From: Clostridiales bacterium | GTDB taxonomy: Bacteria > Bacillota > Clostridia > Peptostreptococcales > Anaerovoracaceae | NCBI GenBank assembly: GCA_015243575.1 | Contig: CP042469.1 | Span: 3,500,929 to 3,564,928 of the forward strand | Direction: 5' to 3' | Length of the DNA: 64,000 nucleotides | Shown: piece after piece, positions 1 through 9,476 of the stretch | Layout of the letters: each line of letters begins with the position of its first letter | Position numbering within the stretch: the stretch's first letter is position 1 | Position numbers and translations under genes: made by a program | The notes under the pieces: generated by a model | Seen by the model: only the letters and a program-made list of their open reading frames with translations | Databases searched by the model: none | Told to the model about the DNA's origin: nothing

Positions 1-2
1 GA

Positions 3-980
3 AACTTCCAGAAGAAATGTGAAGAGCGGCTCAAAAAAATAAATAGTCGATATAAGATCTATTTCACAACTGCCATTTACCGGATTCCCCCTGGAGAAAC
101 CGATATTCCATCGATCGTCGGCAAAGCTGATATTGCCCACAAGACCCTTGGAAATGTGCGAAAAGAAAGCTTCGTTGTTTATAACGAAAAAATACAAAAT
201 GAATTTAACCGAAAAAAGGAACTGGAGAGCTCCATGTACTCCGCGCTGAGAAACCAGGAATTTGTGGTTTATCTTCAGCCAAAAATGAATCTGATCTCCA
301 ATTCCATCGTAGGGGCGGAGGCACTGGTTAGATGGCAGCGTCCCAAAGAAGGGCTGATACCGCCCTCGCAGTTTATCCCGCTCTTTGAAAGCAACGGTTT
401 TATCCTCGATTTGGATTTCTACGTCTACGAGAATGTATGTATTTTACTCAGAAAGTGGCTGGATGAAGGAAAGCAGGCAATTCCAATTTCCGTCAACGTA
501 TCAAAAGCGCACCTATCGAATCAACAGTTTGTAGCGCATTTGAAAGCTTTGACGAACAAGTACCAGATTCCTTCAGATTTGTTAGAGCTCGAATTGACAG
601 AGACCATCTTTTTTCACAACTCACAAGAGGCTTTCTCTATGATACGAGAATTAAAGAAGCTCGGTTTTCCAATCTCTATCGACGATTTCGGCTCTGGCTA
701 CTCCTCCCTGAACCTGTTAAAGGATCTGGTGGTAGATGTGCTCAAGCTTGACAAAGAATTCTTCCGAAAAGAAGGAATGACGAATAAGGATAAGATCATT
801 GTCGAGGGAATTATTCAGATTGCCAACGACCTAAATCTTAAGATTATTTCCGAAGGGGTTGAGACGAAGGAGCAAGTGGACTTTCTGATCAGCTCCGGCT
901 GCCATATGGCGCAGGGTTTTTACTTCGCAAGACCCATGGCAATCGATGCCTTCGAGTATCTTGCGGGCTTTAGAAGGTAA
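3..980 (+). CDS. GGDEF-EAL domain c-di-GMP protein (5' end outside window)
   Basis: C-terminal part of a cyclic-di-GMP signalling protein; the amino end is beyond the window and the frame is open from base 3. The first 35 or so visible residues look like the tail of a GGDEF domain (ending KADIAHKTLGN). An EAL phosphodiesterase domain of about 240 residues follows. Its catalytic set is intact: AEALVRW, the NVS asparagine, ELTET, DDFGSGYSSL, KLDKEF (for the usual KIDRSF), SEGVET and QGFYFARPM. c-di-GMP hydrolysis is therefore expected; whether the GGDEF half is active cannot be seen. A GTG at 156 would give an EAL-only protein, but it lies inside the domain linker and lacks a ribosome site, so I treat it as internal. 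A terminator follows within 25 bp. Confidence 0.9.
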   Translation, partial: NFQKKCEERLKKINSRYKIYFTTAIYRIPPGETDIPSIVGKADIAHKTLGNVRKESFVVYNEKIQNEFNRKKELESSMYSALRNQEFVVYLQPKMNLISNSIVGAEALVRWQRPKEGLIPPSQFIPLFESNGFILDLDFYVYENVCILLRKWLDEGKQAIPISVNVSKAHLSNQQFVAHLKALTNKYQIPSDLLELELTETIFFHNSQEAFSMIRELKKLGFPISIDDFGSGYSSLNLLKDLVVDVLKLDKEFFRKEGMTNKDKIIVEGIIQIANDLNLKIISEGVETKEQVDFLISSGCHMAQGFYFARPMAIDAFEYLAGFRR

Positions 981-1001
981 GGCTCCATAAATTCGATCAC
1001 C

Positions 1002-1028
1002 AGCTTCCCTCGCGGGAAGCTTTTTTTC
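1002..1028 (+). terminator. Rho-independent terminator after the EAL gene
   Basis: Stem AGCTTCCC / GGGAAGCT with a 4-nt loop (TCGC) followed by a run of T. It lies 22 bp after the EAL stop codon and before the 1138 gene. Confidence 0.85.
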
Positions 1029-1137
1029 TGAGAGAAGAACAGTTTGCACCAATGCAAAATTCCTGTTTTCGATCAAACTTTGTTTAAAACTGATACAAGT
1101 GGTTATACCTTTTGTATAGATAGGAGGTATCATTTAG

Positions 1138-1926
1138 ATGAAGGAAAGAATGCCCGCATTGTTTATCGGCCATGGCTCACCTATGAATGCAATAGAAGCT
1201 AACCGCTTTTCGAGAACGTGGTCGAGGCTTGGTAAAGAATTTAAAAAGCCAGAGGCAATTCTTGTTGTTTCAGCCCATTGGTATACCCACAGAATACGAA
1301 TTTCAGACACAACTTATCCCAAGATGATTTACGATATGTATGGATTTCCAGAAGCGCTCTACAATGTTCCATATCCAGCGAAGGGCAGCCCTGAAACGGC
1401 ACGGCTAGTGAAAGATCTGGTTCAAGACGGAATACAAATTGATAACAGCTGGGGGATTGATCACGGTGCATGGTCGGTTCTTTGCCATATGTATCCTGAC
1501 GCTGACATCCCCGTATTGCAGCTGAGTGTTGACGCTTCCGCCGATGCAAACTCCCAGTACATGACAGGAAAGAAGCTGGCTCCCCTAAGAGATCTGGGTG
1601 TTATGATATTGGGCAGTGGAAATGTGGTGCACAATCTTGCAAAGCTTCGTTGGGATCAGGAAGACGGCTTCCCTTGGGCACTGGAGTTTGATCAATATAT
1701 TAGAGACAAGATTAGGGCTGACGATCACGAAGCCGTAATTCACTATAAAAATGCAGGTGATTGTGCAAAAAATGCATTCACTACACCGGAACATTTCTAT
1801 CCGCTTCTCCCTGTTCTGGGAGCGGCAAGTTCAGAGGATCAGCTTACAATATTTAACGAGGAGTGTCTTATGGGATCCCTGTCAATGACGAGCTATCTCT
1901 TTGATACCAGCATCCTATCAGTTTGA
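1138..1926 (+). CDS. ygiD: Extradiol ring-cleavage dioxygenase family protein (YgiD/DODA type)
   Basis: 262 residues, the usual size of the LigB-superfamily 4,5-DOPA dioxygenase (DODA/YgiD) group, single-domain metal-dependent enzymes that open catechol-type rings. The expected histidines are present: H12 in GHGSP, H47 in SAHWY, H109 in IDHGAW, H165 in GSGNVVHNL and the histidine of TPEHFYPLL near residue 222. The family binds Zn or Fe through three of these. Start ATG at 1138 has TAGGAGGT 9 nt upstream. It stands alone between a terminator and an unrelated gene. An oxygen-dependent activity would be odd in a strict anaerobe, so the true substrate is open; the family assignment is firm, the DOPA activity is not. 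Confidence 0.85.
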   Translation: MKERMPALFIGHGSPMNAIEANRFSRTWSRLGKEFKKPEAILVVSAHWYTHRIRISDTTYPKMIYDMYGFPEALYNVPYPAKGSPETARLVKDLVQDGIQIDNSWGIDHGAWSVLCHMYPDADIPVLQLSVDASADANSQYMTGKKLAPLRDLGVMILGSGNVVHNLAKLRWDQEDGFPWALEFDQYIRDKIRADDHEAVIHYKNAGDCAKNAFTTPEHFYPLLPVLGAASSEDQLTIFNEECLMGSLSMTSYLFDTSILSV

Positions 1927-2056
1927 ATTCGAACCGTCCAGCAGGATAAAAATGAACGAATCAGCCGAATTCGCCCTCATCATACGAACCTTTTTTGTAC
2001 ATTGAAATATATATGATAACAGGCATACGGAAGCAATGCCGATAGAGGTGTATAGT

Positions 2057-2704
2057 ATGAATCGGGAAATTACATTAGGCTCCAATCATGCGGAATTTGA
2101 GAGCAATAGCCCTTCCGCCGAGAGAAACAATATGGGCGACAGAAACAATACCATCAGCGTAGACGATGCAGTGATCCAGTCGATTAGCAGAAGACAGGGC
2201 AGCGGTTACGTAACAATTCAATATCCGGTCTCAGGGCGCAACACCATGACCCATATCCAGGTTGTGACCCTGATTACAAGCAGAAACACAAGGATGCGTG
2301 ACCAGTTCGGAAACCCCATTGGACTGCGTGATCTAAGAGAAGGTATGGTGGTCAGTGCGCGGTTTTCCTCCATGATGACCAGAAGTCAACCACCTCAATC
2401 GAGAGCATTCAGTATCATGGTGGTACAGGAAAACGAATCCTCAATCATTGAGGAAGGAAGGGTGCTTGAGGTGGAATCCAGCCGCGGCTTTAATTATCTT
2501 CTTACCGGGCAGGAGGATAACATCTACAGCCAGGTGCGTTACACCATTACAAACGCTACCCTCATCAGAGACCGTCGAGGCAACCCCATTCCCCTTAGAT
2601 CCATACGTCCGGGTCAACTTGTCAGAATTGAGCGGGCCTCCTTCCAGACTATGAGCATCCCGCCTCAAACAACTGCATTAACCGTTCAGGTTATTTCCAG
2701 CTGA
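2057..2704 (+). CDS. Hypothetical protein with two internal domain repeats
   Basis: 215 residues, not recognised beyond its internal structure. Two beta-rich units align with each other: both carry an RD-x-x-GNPI-x-LR segment followed by a G-x-x-V stretch and end in a hydrophobic strand (around residues 75-125 and 155-215). This resembles tandem small beta-barrel units as in DUF5666-like proteins, but I am not sure of the family. No signal peptide or membrane segment is visible, and the first 30 residues are polar and Asn/Ser rich. I chose ATG 2057 because GAGGTG lies 6-7 nt upstream; ATG 2036, seven codons earlier, has only a weak, too-close site. A bidirectional terminator follows. Confidence 0.7.
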   Translation: MNREITLGSNHAEFESNSPSAERNNMGDRNNTISVDDAVIQSISRRQGSGYVTIQYPVSGRNTMTHIQVVTLITSRNTRMRDQFGNPIGLRDLREGMVVSARFSSMMTRSQPPQSRAFSIMVVQENESSIIEEGRVLEVESSRGFNYLLTGQEDNIYSQVRYTITNATLIRDRRGNPIPLRSIRPGQLVRIERASFQTMSIPPQTTALTVQVISS

Positions 2705-2796
2705 TTGACTCTAGGTGTTTGGTTCAGATTGATCACTCCTGTCTGATTGGTTCGAGCTGATTGGTTCTTGAAATTAAGAAATCAAATTCACTCAAA

Positions 2797-2832
2797 AAAT
2801 CCCGGGCTGTCCTTATTGGAGCCCGGGATTTT
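2797..2832. terminator. Bidirectional terminator between convergent genes
   Basis: AAAATCCCGGGCT and AGCCCGGGATTTT form a long GC-rich stem with an 11-nt loop, with A-run and T-run on opposite flanks. It serves the + strand gene ending at 2704 and the - strand gene ending at 2836. Confidence 0.85.
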
Positions 2833-2835
2833 GTA

Positions 2836-5800
2836 CTAGTGGTTCTTATCTTTGATATAGCGCATTAATATTGCTGCCACCTCAGCGCGGTTTGCCTGCG
2901 CCTGAGGATCGAGCAGACCGCCTTCTCTTCCGTTTAGAATTCCTTTCGCCACAGCCCACTGAAGAGCCGCATCGGCCCAACTGCTGATTTGGCCAGCGTC
3001 TTTGTAGCCATCCAGACTCCCCTGAACAGACGGAGAACCTGCGTAGCGATATAAAATAGAAGCAAGCTGTTCTCGTGTTATATTCCCCTCGGGGTTAGAA
3101 CCATCGGATACATCATTCTCGCTTGCCCAACGCTGTGCCGAGGAGTACCATGTTTCACCGCCAGTTCCAGTTTGCCCGTCGTATCTCGACAAAGCGGTCC
3201 AAAGCATCCCACGTGTCATGGGTTCACTGGGTGAGAAACTGCTTGTTCCGGTACCGGAAAGAATTTCTCTGCCGCTGGCAAAGCCTACCGCCTCTTGGTA
3301 CCATGCAGAGGAACTTACGTCTTCAAAGTGCTTGTTGTTATTGATGATTTTTATGGTTGCACCAGGCATAACCAAGGCAATCACGCCATTGGCGTCTGAA
3401 ATCGAGTCCTTCAGAATTGTCTCGGTACCGTCCTGTCCCACTAAGATAACGACTGTACTCGAAGTGACTCGCTCAACAGGAATTTTCACCAGAATCGCTG
3501 TCTTTCCTTCTGTATTTAATGTTATGCGCGGCGCAACATCCCGGTCAGCGACAAGTGGCATTGTCGGCACAGGAAGCGTTAGCGCGCTGCCTGCTGCAGC
3601 TGAAACCGAGCTCTGATTCAGCGAGACAGCAGAAGTGACTTGACCCGAAGAGGTGATTTGCGTTTTCGAAGAAGTGCCGTTTTTGTTCTCCATGACAATG
3701 CTGGCAGATCCATCCGGTTGATCAATTCTAGTTGCCTTATCTCCATTTGTCTTGATGCTGACGGTTGTCACGACTCCTGTTTTGGTATTGATGGTTTTCG
3801 TCGTAACGGTTCCATCCTTGTCGGTTGAAGTTTCTGTCGTCGTTGTACTCTTGGTATTGCCGCTTGAGCCTCCAGTTGACGGGGTCGGAGTCGGATCTGG
3901 ATCTTGTGGCACTTCTACCGTAATCATACGCCCGTTCAATAGGGACACACCCGAACCGGATTGATCCAGTACCAGGCCGCCGCCGAAAACACTCCATTTC
4001 CCCATGGTTATGGATTCCGGCAATTCGACATTCCAAAGTTCTAACAGCTGCAGAATTCTCTCTCGGATCGTGCTGTCTGTCAGATTACCATTCAACGTTG
4101 TGATGAGGTCCGCTTCCGACTGATAAGAGGTCAGACCCTCAACTGCACCGCAGCCCCCTCCGGTTCCTGTGACAATGACTCCCACGCCCACATTAGAGGA
4201 AAGCGGCACATCTCCATTTTGCTGGCTGGAACTTTCACTGTAATAGCCGGGCAGCATCAAACCGATTCCCGTATTCCGTCCAGCAACACCGCCAATATCT
4301 GTAGTAGCTTTCACCGAGTGGATATCCATATCTGTCACATTGTTGAAGCTTACGCCGCTATGAAATCCCGTCACACCACCAGATGCTGTTTTGTTTACCG
4401 TGCTGCTCACCTGGATGCTGCCCTTTGCAACGTTGCTGATTACGGCAGAACGGGCGAAGATGCCCAATAGGCCTCCCGCATAAATGCGGCTTCCCGACTG
4501 GGACGAAGCAGCAAGATGAACATCGGCCGAGCAGTTATTGACCACACTTTTTTCCAGTCGTGCAGAGACTGCTCCGATATACGCTGCTCCCGTATTTGAC
4601 CGGGCGCTTAGATTACCATTTACGGTAATTCCGCTGATATAACAGGGTCCTTCATAGACTTCTCCCGCCGTTGCAGCAAGACCTGCAACAAATACATTCC
4701 GGCTGCCGCTGTTCTTTGCATGGATCTCCACATTTTTGAGAGTCAGGTTTTTCACTACTGCCTCGCTAAGGTAGGAGAACAATCCTGCAAAGGCAATATT
4801 TGCCGGTTCAGATTTGCTTCCTGTTTTTAGATTAGAAATTGTCTTGTAATTCCCGTCAAATGTTCCCTTAAAGACATGCGGCGCATTTCCGCCTATGCTC
4901 TGCCACTCTCCTGTCAAAGTGATATTCTTTGTTAGCTTTACATATTTTCCATGATAGGACTCATCTGTGTTCACGGAAGCGGCAAATGCGCGCAGCTGTG
5001 TCTCCGTCGAAATCTGATACGGATCCTGCTGAGTCCCGGTTCCTCCTGCAAATATAGATGCACTTACAGAACCATAACCAGTCGTATCCCACAAAATAGC
5101 TTTTTTGAAAACCGTACTCACTGCATCTTTCAATCTGATTGTCGCTGCGTCTGCCCCGGTCAGTGTGCTGATTCCGTTAGAAGACTTTATCTGTTGCAGA
5201 AGGTTGCTAAAATCAAAGATTTCCCCGCTATAAGATGACACTGAAATATCCTGTATCTTATCCTTCGCAATTTCAACTTTGACGATAAGTGTCTTGTCCT
5301 CACTTCGTCCAAAATAAGTACCGTCATAGTATTCCCCCTGGAACTCAGCCTCTGGAATGTCAGGCTGAACATAGGTAATAACAGCGGCTGCTCCGTTTGG
5401 TTTTACCTCGCCGTCATGCAGTATCCATTTTTTCAGCACCGCTTTAGGCCAAAGGGTTTCAACATCAACCGAAAGCTCATCGAAATTTGCATTGAGCTTT
5501 GCTGCAAAGGCTTCCGTACCAGTCTCAGCGGCTGTGATGCCTTCCATTCCATAAGCGATGCTGCCGGTGTACGCCTCTCCCTCATCGTTGATTCCCGGTC
5601 CTACCAGCCATCCTGCATATTCGACAGGGCTGATGGCTCTTCCTTCAATTTCCTGTATTGAGTCAGTCGTGTAGTAAGACTTATACAAGTTCCCAATCCC
5701 GGTTACCCACCCCGCTAATACGCCTACATAGGTAGAATAGGTATCCGTGCTGGTCTTAGCCGAGGAATAGCACTGTACCATGGTTCCTGCAAAGACACCA

Positions 5801-7986
5801 GCGATTCCGCCAACAGCAGCCATGCCTTCATACTCTCTGCCATCGATATTGCCACGTCGAGTCATTCCCGAGATATCACCTGTACTGTAGCAATTGGCTA
5901 TCAGTGCTCGATTTGAGAGGCCCACAAGGCCTCCCGCCTCGGCAAGACCTCCCTGCGCGCCGCTGAATACGGTGGCATGACTCGTTGAATTGACCAAAGC
6001 ACCTTTGCTCTGGTAGCCGATCAGACCGCCTCCGAAATGGTTCGCCTTCCACAGAGATCCCGCTGCTCCGTTACCAGAAGTGCCAGATACATTTCCGGAC
6101 ACGCTCAGACCATCAACGAGTGTGTTTTCTGCATATCCTGCTAAGGCGCCCACATAGAGGGAACCCTCCCCCGCTGTATATATTTCAGCTTCAATATTCA
6201 GATTTTTGACTGTCGCATTTTCCAATACTCCAAAAAGTCCAAAATACCGAGTATCGATCTCATCGTATTTCGGGCTGCTGCTGCTCCCAATCCTCAGTTG
6301 CGAAATGGTTCTCCCGTTTCCGTCAAAGACTCCGCAAAAGGCATACTCACCCTCACCGATTGGCATCCATTCCTCAGTCAAAGTGATATCATCGGTTAGG
6401 GCAACATATTTCCCCGAATAATCAATTTTACTTGTGAAAGAAACGGCAAATTTTCGCAGCTGGGATTCATTTGAAATTAAATAAGGGCTCTCTTCCGTGC
6501 CGCTTCCGCCAGCAAAGATGGATGTATCAATTTCGCTCTCAGACCAAAGCGTGCTGCTCAGAACGACACTACCTCCTTTGAATTGCCAGTCATAGAATTC
6601 ATTCCCAATCTTGTCTGTCATATCAGCCATCGTTATTGCAGTAATCTTCTCCGCCGCAAGTACGGCTCCTACTTCCCTTGCATTGGAAGAAAGACCGCCT
6701 GACATCAGGTCTGCAAATTCCTGAGAAGACAGTGCAGTTTCACTCTTGCCGGCAGAGGACGAATGCAGAACTCCGCTGAGATTTCCGGCAGCATCTGCTA
6801 GATTTTCGTTCCAATATGTCCTTATTGCGATAGCTGCCGCCGCAACATTTCCCGCAAGTCCTCCAACTCTTACCTTATCACCGGTTGTTGTTACTTCTCC
6901 CGCTGTATAGTCATTATAGTAAATACCACTGAGTGTTCCGGCCAGTCCCCCGACATTGCTGTTTGTCGAGCTGCTGCTTCTGCCGTTGACACTGCCTAGT
7001 GAATAGGAGTTGATGACCATGGAGTTGATGCTCGCCATGCCGATCAGCCCTCCTGCATTCAGAATTCCACCTCCTGCATCAATGGAAACCGCAACATCCG
7101 CGCCGCAGTTTGAGATCAGCCCATATTGATTGCCAAATCCAATTAATCCCCCTGCCATAGTGGCAGCAGTATTTGTCATAACCAGACTTCCCTCCACAGT
7201 ACAGTGATCTAAAACGGTACCCAGTCCACTGCTGGATTTATTCTCCGCATAGGCAACCAAAGCGCCCGCATAGGACGTTCCCGAACCTTGTATCACCATA
7301 GCAACGTCTTCGAGATGAAGGTTTCGAATTTCTGCAGTATTTTTCACATACCCGAAAAGGCCTGCGTAAGAGATTACTGCTGGATCTGCGCTCGCACCAA
7401 TCTGCATCCCGCTGATGGTATGGCCCTGTCCGTTAAACACGCCAGCAAAGGGCATGGAAGAATTCGACCCGATGGGAGTCCATTCTTCGGTCAACTCCAG
7501 ATCTGCATCTAAGGAGATGTAAGCCCCCTCAAAGGGCTCACCACCATTTACCTGATCAGCAAACCAGAACAACTGGGTATCACTCGAAATCAAATAGGGG
7601 TTGTTCGCGCTTCCGCTGCCGGAAGAAAATCCAGGCAGTGCTTTGTTAAGCGCTTTGTTGGCAGCCTCAAGGATTGCCTTTGAGCTTAACGTTGCTCCTG
7701 CAATGGCATCCACATTCTCTGTTCCATTGTTTTCTTTAATTGTCTCCAGCACCTCTATTGCAGCATTCCAATATGCCGGTGTCTCATTAGGCCCATCGGC
7801 CCCAATATCCGTAATTCTATCGTCTTCCATCTGTATCGTCACTTGAACCTGACCCCCGCGCCCCGCCGCAGTTCCAGTAAACGTCCCGTTCGTACGGGTA
7901 GCTGCAAAGACTGGGTTCAGTGTTGGCAAAACCATAACAACTGAAAGAATCATTGCCACAAGCCGTGCTCTTTTTCTTTTCATCAT
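2836..7986 (-). CDS. Giant secreted FMN-binding / GLUG-repeat / SLH-domain surface protein
   Basis: 1716 residues. A basic start (MMKRKRAR) and hydrophobic core ending PVFA-AT form a signal peptide, cut near residue 29. Residues about 33-115 form an FMN_bind domain with the AGATLSS motif, the type of site where NqrC-like proteins take covalent FMN. Three large modules follow, each opening with a near-repeat of G-x-G-T/S-x-x-(S/D)PY-x-IS-x-x-x-QL and filled with Gly-rich GLUG-type beta repeats. A second, degenerate FMN_bind-like segment (TGADAAT) lies between modules two and three, near residues 890-970. After a Thr/Ser-rich linker come three SLH-like repeats at the C-terminus (FEDVSSSAWYQEAV onward), expected to anchor the protein to the cell wall. 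The inferred role is a wall-bound flavoprotein or adhesin. The upstream promoter with three operators implies tight regulation. Confidence 0.85.
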   Translation of the reverse strand: MMKRKRARLVAMILSVVMVLPTLNPVFAATRTNGTFTGTAAGRGGQVQVTIQMEDDRITDIGADGPNETPAYWNAAIEVLETIKENNGTENVDAIAGATLSSKAILEAANKALNKALPGFSSGSGSANNPYLISSDTQLFWFADQVNGGEPFEGAYISLDADLELTEEWTPIGSNSSMPFAGVFNGQGHTISGMQIGASADPAVISYAGLFGYVKNTAEIRNLHLEDVAMVIQGSGTSYAGALVAYAENKSSSGLGTVLDHCTVEGSLVMTNTAATMAGGLIGFGNQYGLISNCGADVAVSIDAGGGILNAGGLIGMASINSMVINSYSLGSVNGRSSSSTNSNVGGLAGTLSGIYYNDYTAGEVTTTGDKVRVGGLAGNVAAAAIAIRTYWNENLADAAGNLSGVLHSSSAGKSETALSSQEFADLMSGGLSSNAREVGAVLAAEKITAITMADMTDKIGNEFYDWQFKGGSVVLSSTLWSESEIDTSIFAGGSGTEESPYLISNESQLRKFAVSFTSKIDYSGKYVALTDDITLTEEWMPIGEGEYAFCGVFDGNGRTISQLRIGSSSSPKYDEIDTRYFGLFGVLENATVKNLNIEAEIYTAGEGSLYVGALAGYAENTLVDGLSVSGNVSGTSGNGAAGSLWKANHFGGGLIGYQSKGALVNSTSHATVFSGAQGGLAEAGGLVGLSNRALIANCYSTGDISGMTRRGNIDGREYEGMAAVGGIAGVFAGTMVQCYSSAKTSTDTYSTYVGVLAGWVTGIGNLYKSYYTTDSIQEIEGRAISPVEYAGWLVGPGINDEGEAYTGSIAYGMEGITAAETGTEAFAAKLNANFDELSVDVETLWPKAVLKKWILHDGEVKPNGAAAVITYVQPDIPEAEFQGEYYDGTYFGRSEDKTLIVKVEIAKDKIQDISVSSYSGEIFDFSNLLQQIKSSNGISTLTGADAATIRLKDAVSTVFKKAILWDTTGYGSVSASIFAGGTGTQQDPYQISTETQLRAFAASVNTDESYHGKYVKLTKNITLTGEWQSIGGNAPHVFKGTFDGNYKTISNLKTGSKSEPANIAFAGLFSYLSEAVVKNLTLKNVEIHAKNSGSRNVFVAGLAATAGEVYEGPCYISGITVNGNLSARSNTGAAYIGAVSARLEKSVVNNCSADVHLAASSQSGSRIYAGGLLGIFARSAVISNVAKGSIQVSSTVNKTASGGVTGFHSGVSFNNVTDMDIHSVKATTDIGGVAGRNTGIGLMLPGYYSESSSQQNGDVPLSSNVGVGVIVTGTGGGCGAVEGLTSYQSEADLITTLNGNLTDSTIRERILQLLELWNVELPESITMGKWSVFGGGLVLDQSGSGVSLLNGRMITVEVPQDPDPTPTPSTGGSSGNTKSTTTTETSTDKDGTVTTKTINTKTGVVTTVSIKTNGDKATRIDQPDGSASIVMENKNGTSSKTQITSSGQVTSAVSLNQSSVSAAAGSALTLPVPTMPLVADRDVAPRITLNTEGKTAILVKIPVERVTSSTVVILVGQDGTETILKDSISDANGVIALVMPGATIKIINNNKHFEDVSSSAWYQEAVGFASGREILSGTGTSSFSPSEPMTRGMLWTALSRYDGQTGTGGETWYSSAQRWASENDVSDGSNPEGNITREQLASILYRYAGSPSVQGSLDGYKDAGQISSWADAALQWAVAKGILNGREGGLLDPQAQANRAEVAAILMRYIKDKNH

Positions 7987-8097
7987 GAAAACTCATCACT
8001 CCTTTCCTTTTTGCACAAGTTTCTTTATTTCTTTTGCGGTCAGCTTACATGTCATCCAACGATGGCAACAGTACGAACCAACCGGCAAGCCACGTCA

Positions 8098-8180
8098 GTT
8101 AGCACATGCTAACCGTCATACAAATAATACGGTTAGCAATTGCTAACCATTCCGCAAAATTAAAGTTAGCCAATGCTAAC
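8098..8180 (-). promoter_or_regulatory. Three identical palindromic operators GTTAGC-N4-GCTAAC
   Basis: Perfect GTTAGC-N4-GCTAAC palindromes at 8098-8113 (spacer ACAT), 8132-8147 (AATT) and 8165-8180 (CAAT), centred 34 and 33 bp apart. All lie just downstream of the predicted -10 (8192-8197) of the SLH surface protein, within its leader, the expected place for repression. The half-site TTAGC/GCTAA recalls DtxR/MntR-type and some MarR-type operators; the regulator is not identified and is not encoded next to it. Confidence 0.75.
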
Positions 8181-8191
8181 CAATTCGTTTT

Positions 8192-8220
8192 ATTCTAACA
8201 TTTACCAATTTTTTTGTCAA
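8192..8220 (-). promoter_or_regulatory. Sigma-A-type promoter for the SLH surface protein
   Basis: On the minus strand TTGACA (8215-8220) and TAGAAT (8192-8197) are separated by exactly 17 bp. Transcription would begin near 8185, giving a leader of about 200 nt that contains the three palindromes. Remaining bases of the 8221-8260 gap are AT-rich with nothing else evident. Confidence 0.75.
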
Positions 8221-8259
8221 TTTTTTCTCAGATTTTTATAGAAGAACTTTTATTTCTAC

Positions 8260-8301
8260 AAAAAAGGCGCAAGAACATTTCAGTCGAAAAATTCTCACGC
8301 C
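8260..8301 (-). terminator. Terminator of the leu operon
   Basis: On the minus strand GGCGTGAGAA and TTCTTGCGCC form a stem with one mismatch followed by TTTTTT. It lies just after the leuB stop codon. Confidence 0.8.
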
Positions 8302-8308
8302 ATTGTAA

Positions 8309-9382
8309 TTAAGAGATGGCAGCCACAATCCTGTCTCCGGCTTCCTTTGTGCCCAAAGATACCTTTCCAGGGCTCATGATATCCGGAGTTCTTCCGCCTT
8401 GGGTCAGAACCGCTTTTACAGCCGCCTCAATATCGTCTGCTTCCTTGGATAAACCAAAGGTATATCTCAGCATCATGGCAGCAGATAAAATTGTCGCCAT
8501 AGGATTCGCTTTGTTCTGCCCTGCAATATCCGGTGCCGAGCCATGGACCGGCTCATACATGCCAAAATTGCCTTTTGCAAGGCTGGCGGATGGAAGCATT
8601 CCTATGGAACCGGTGATCATGCTGGCCTCATCGGAAAGAATATCTCCAAAGATATTGCTGGTGACGATAACATCAAATTGTTTTGGATTTCTGACCATTT
8701 GCATCGCTGCATTATCGATGTACATATGGCTTAGTTCAACCTCAGGATAGTCCTTCGCCGTTTCCGTTACAACGCTTCTCCAGAGTCTTGAGCTTTCCAG
8801 CACATTAGCCTTATCTACACTGGTAAGTTTTTTATTGCGCTTCATCGCCATATCAAAGGCAACTACGGCAATTCTTCTCACCTCTTCTTCTGCATACTGT
8901 TCCACATCGTAAGCAGCTCTCCCCAGCTCGGTATCCTTATATCCTTTTTCTCCGAAATAGATTCCACCGGTCAGCTCTCTTACCACAACAATATCCAGCC
9001 CGCCTTCGATAATCTCTGGTTTGAGCGGACATGCTTCTGCAAGCTCTTCAAAAAGCAATGCAGGACGGAGGTTTGCGAAAAGACCCAGCTCTTTTCGAAG
9101 ACCAAGCAAAGCGCGTTCCGGTCTCTGATCTCCGGGAAGAGTATCCCATTTCCAACCGCCTACTGCGCCAAGCAAAACTGCGTCGCTTTTCTTACATACA
9201 TCGATGGTATTTTGGGGCAGACACTCTCCCATCGCATCAATTGCAGCACCGCCCGCAAGTACTGTTTCATATTCAAACTGGTGTCCGTATTTTACACCGA
9301 CTGCATCCAAGACCTTGACCGCTTCCGCAACCACATCAGGTCCGATTCCATCTCCCGGAACCAAAGCAATTTTGTAATTCAT
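8309..9382 (-). CDS. leuB: 3-isopropylmalate dehydrogenase
   Basis: NAD-dependent oxidative decarboxylation of 3-isopropylmalate to 2-oxoisocaproate, the last specific step of leucine synthesis. From the chosen start it has 357 residues, the typical LeuB length. It begins [17 protein letters not shown] and carries the family features [16 protein letters not shown], a DKANVL segment, the YIDNAAMQ tyrosine-containing stretch, the [12 protein letters not shown] Mg-binding aspartates and [14 protein letters not shown] for NAD. ATG 9382 has AAGGAG 7 nt upstream; an in-frame extension to 9421 lacks a ribosome site. It is last in leuA-leuC-leuD-leuB and starts 94 bp after leuD. Confidence 0.95.
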   Translation of the reverse strand: MNYKIALVPGDGIGPDVVAEAVKVLDAVGVKYGHQFEYETVLAGGAAIDAMGECLPQNTIDVCKKSDAVLLGAVGGWKWDTLPGDQRPERALLGLRKELGLFANLRPALLFEELAEACPLKPEIIEGGLDIVVVRELTGGIYFGEKGYKDTELGRAAYDVEQYAEEEVRRIAVVAFDMAMKRNKKLTSVDKANVLESSRLWRSVVTETAKDYPEVELSHMYIDNAAMQMVRNPKQFDVIVTSNIFGDILSDEASMITGSIGMLPSASLAKGNFGMYEPVHGSAPDIAGQNKANPMATILSAAMMLRYTFGLSKEADDIEAAVKAVLTQGGRTPDIMSPGKVSLGTKEAGDRIVAAIS

Positions 9383-9476
9383 CCATACACTCCTTCGTTT
9401 ATTCCAGTATATGAAAGGCATCTCTCGCCAGGACTTCAGTGAAACATCCGTCCCGCATCCCTTTCAGACTTTCCTT

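Noticed and set aside
8098-8180. CRISPR-like repeats
   Set aside because: The 16-bp units are palindromic operators with related short spacing inside a promoter region and only three copies; no cas genes.
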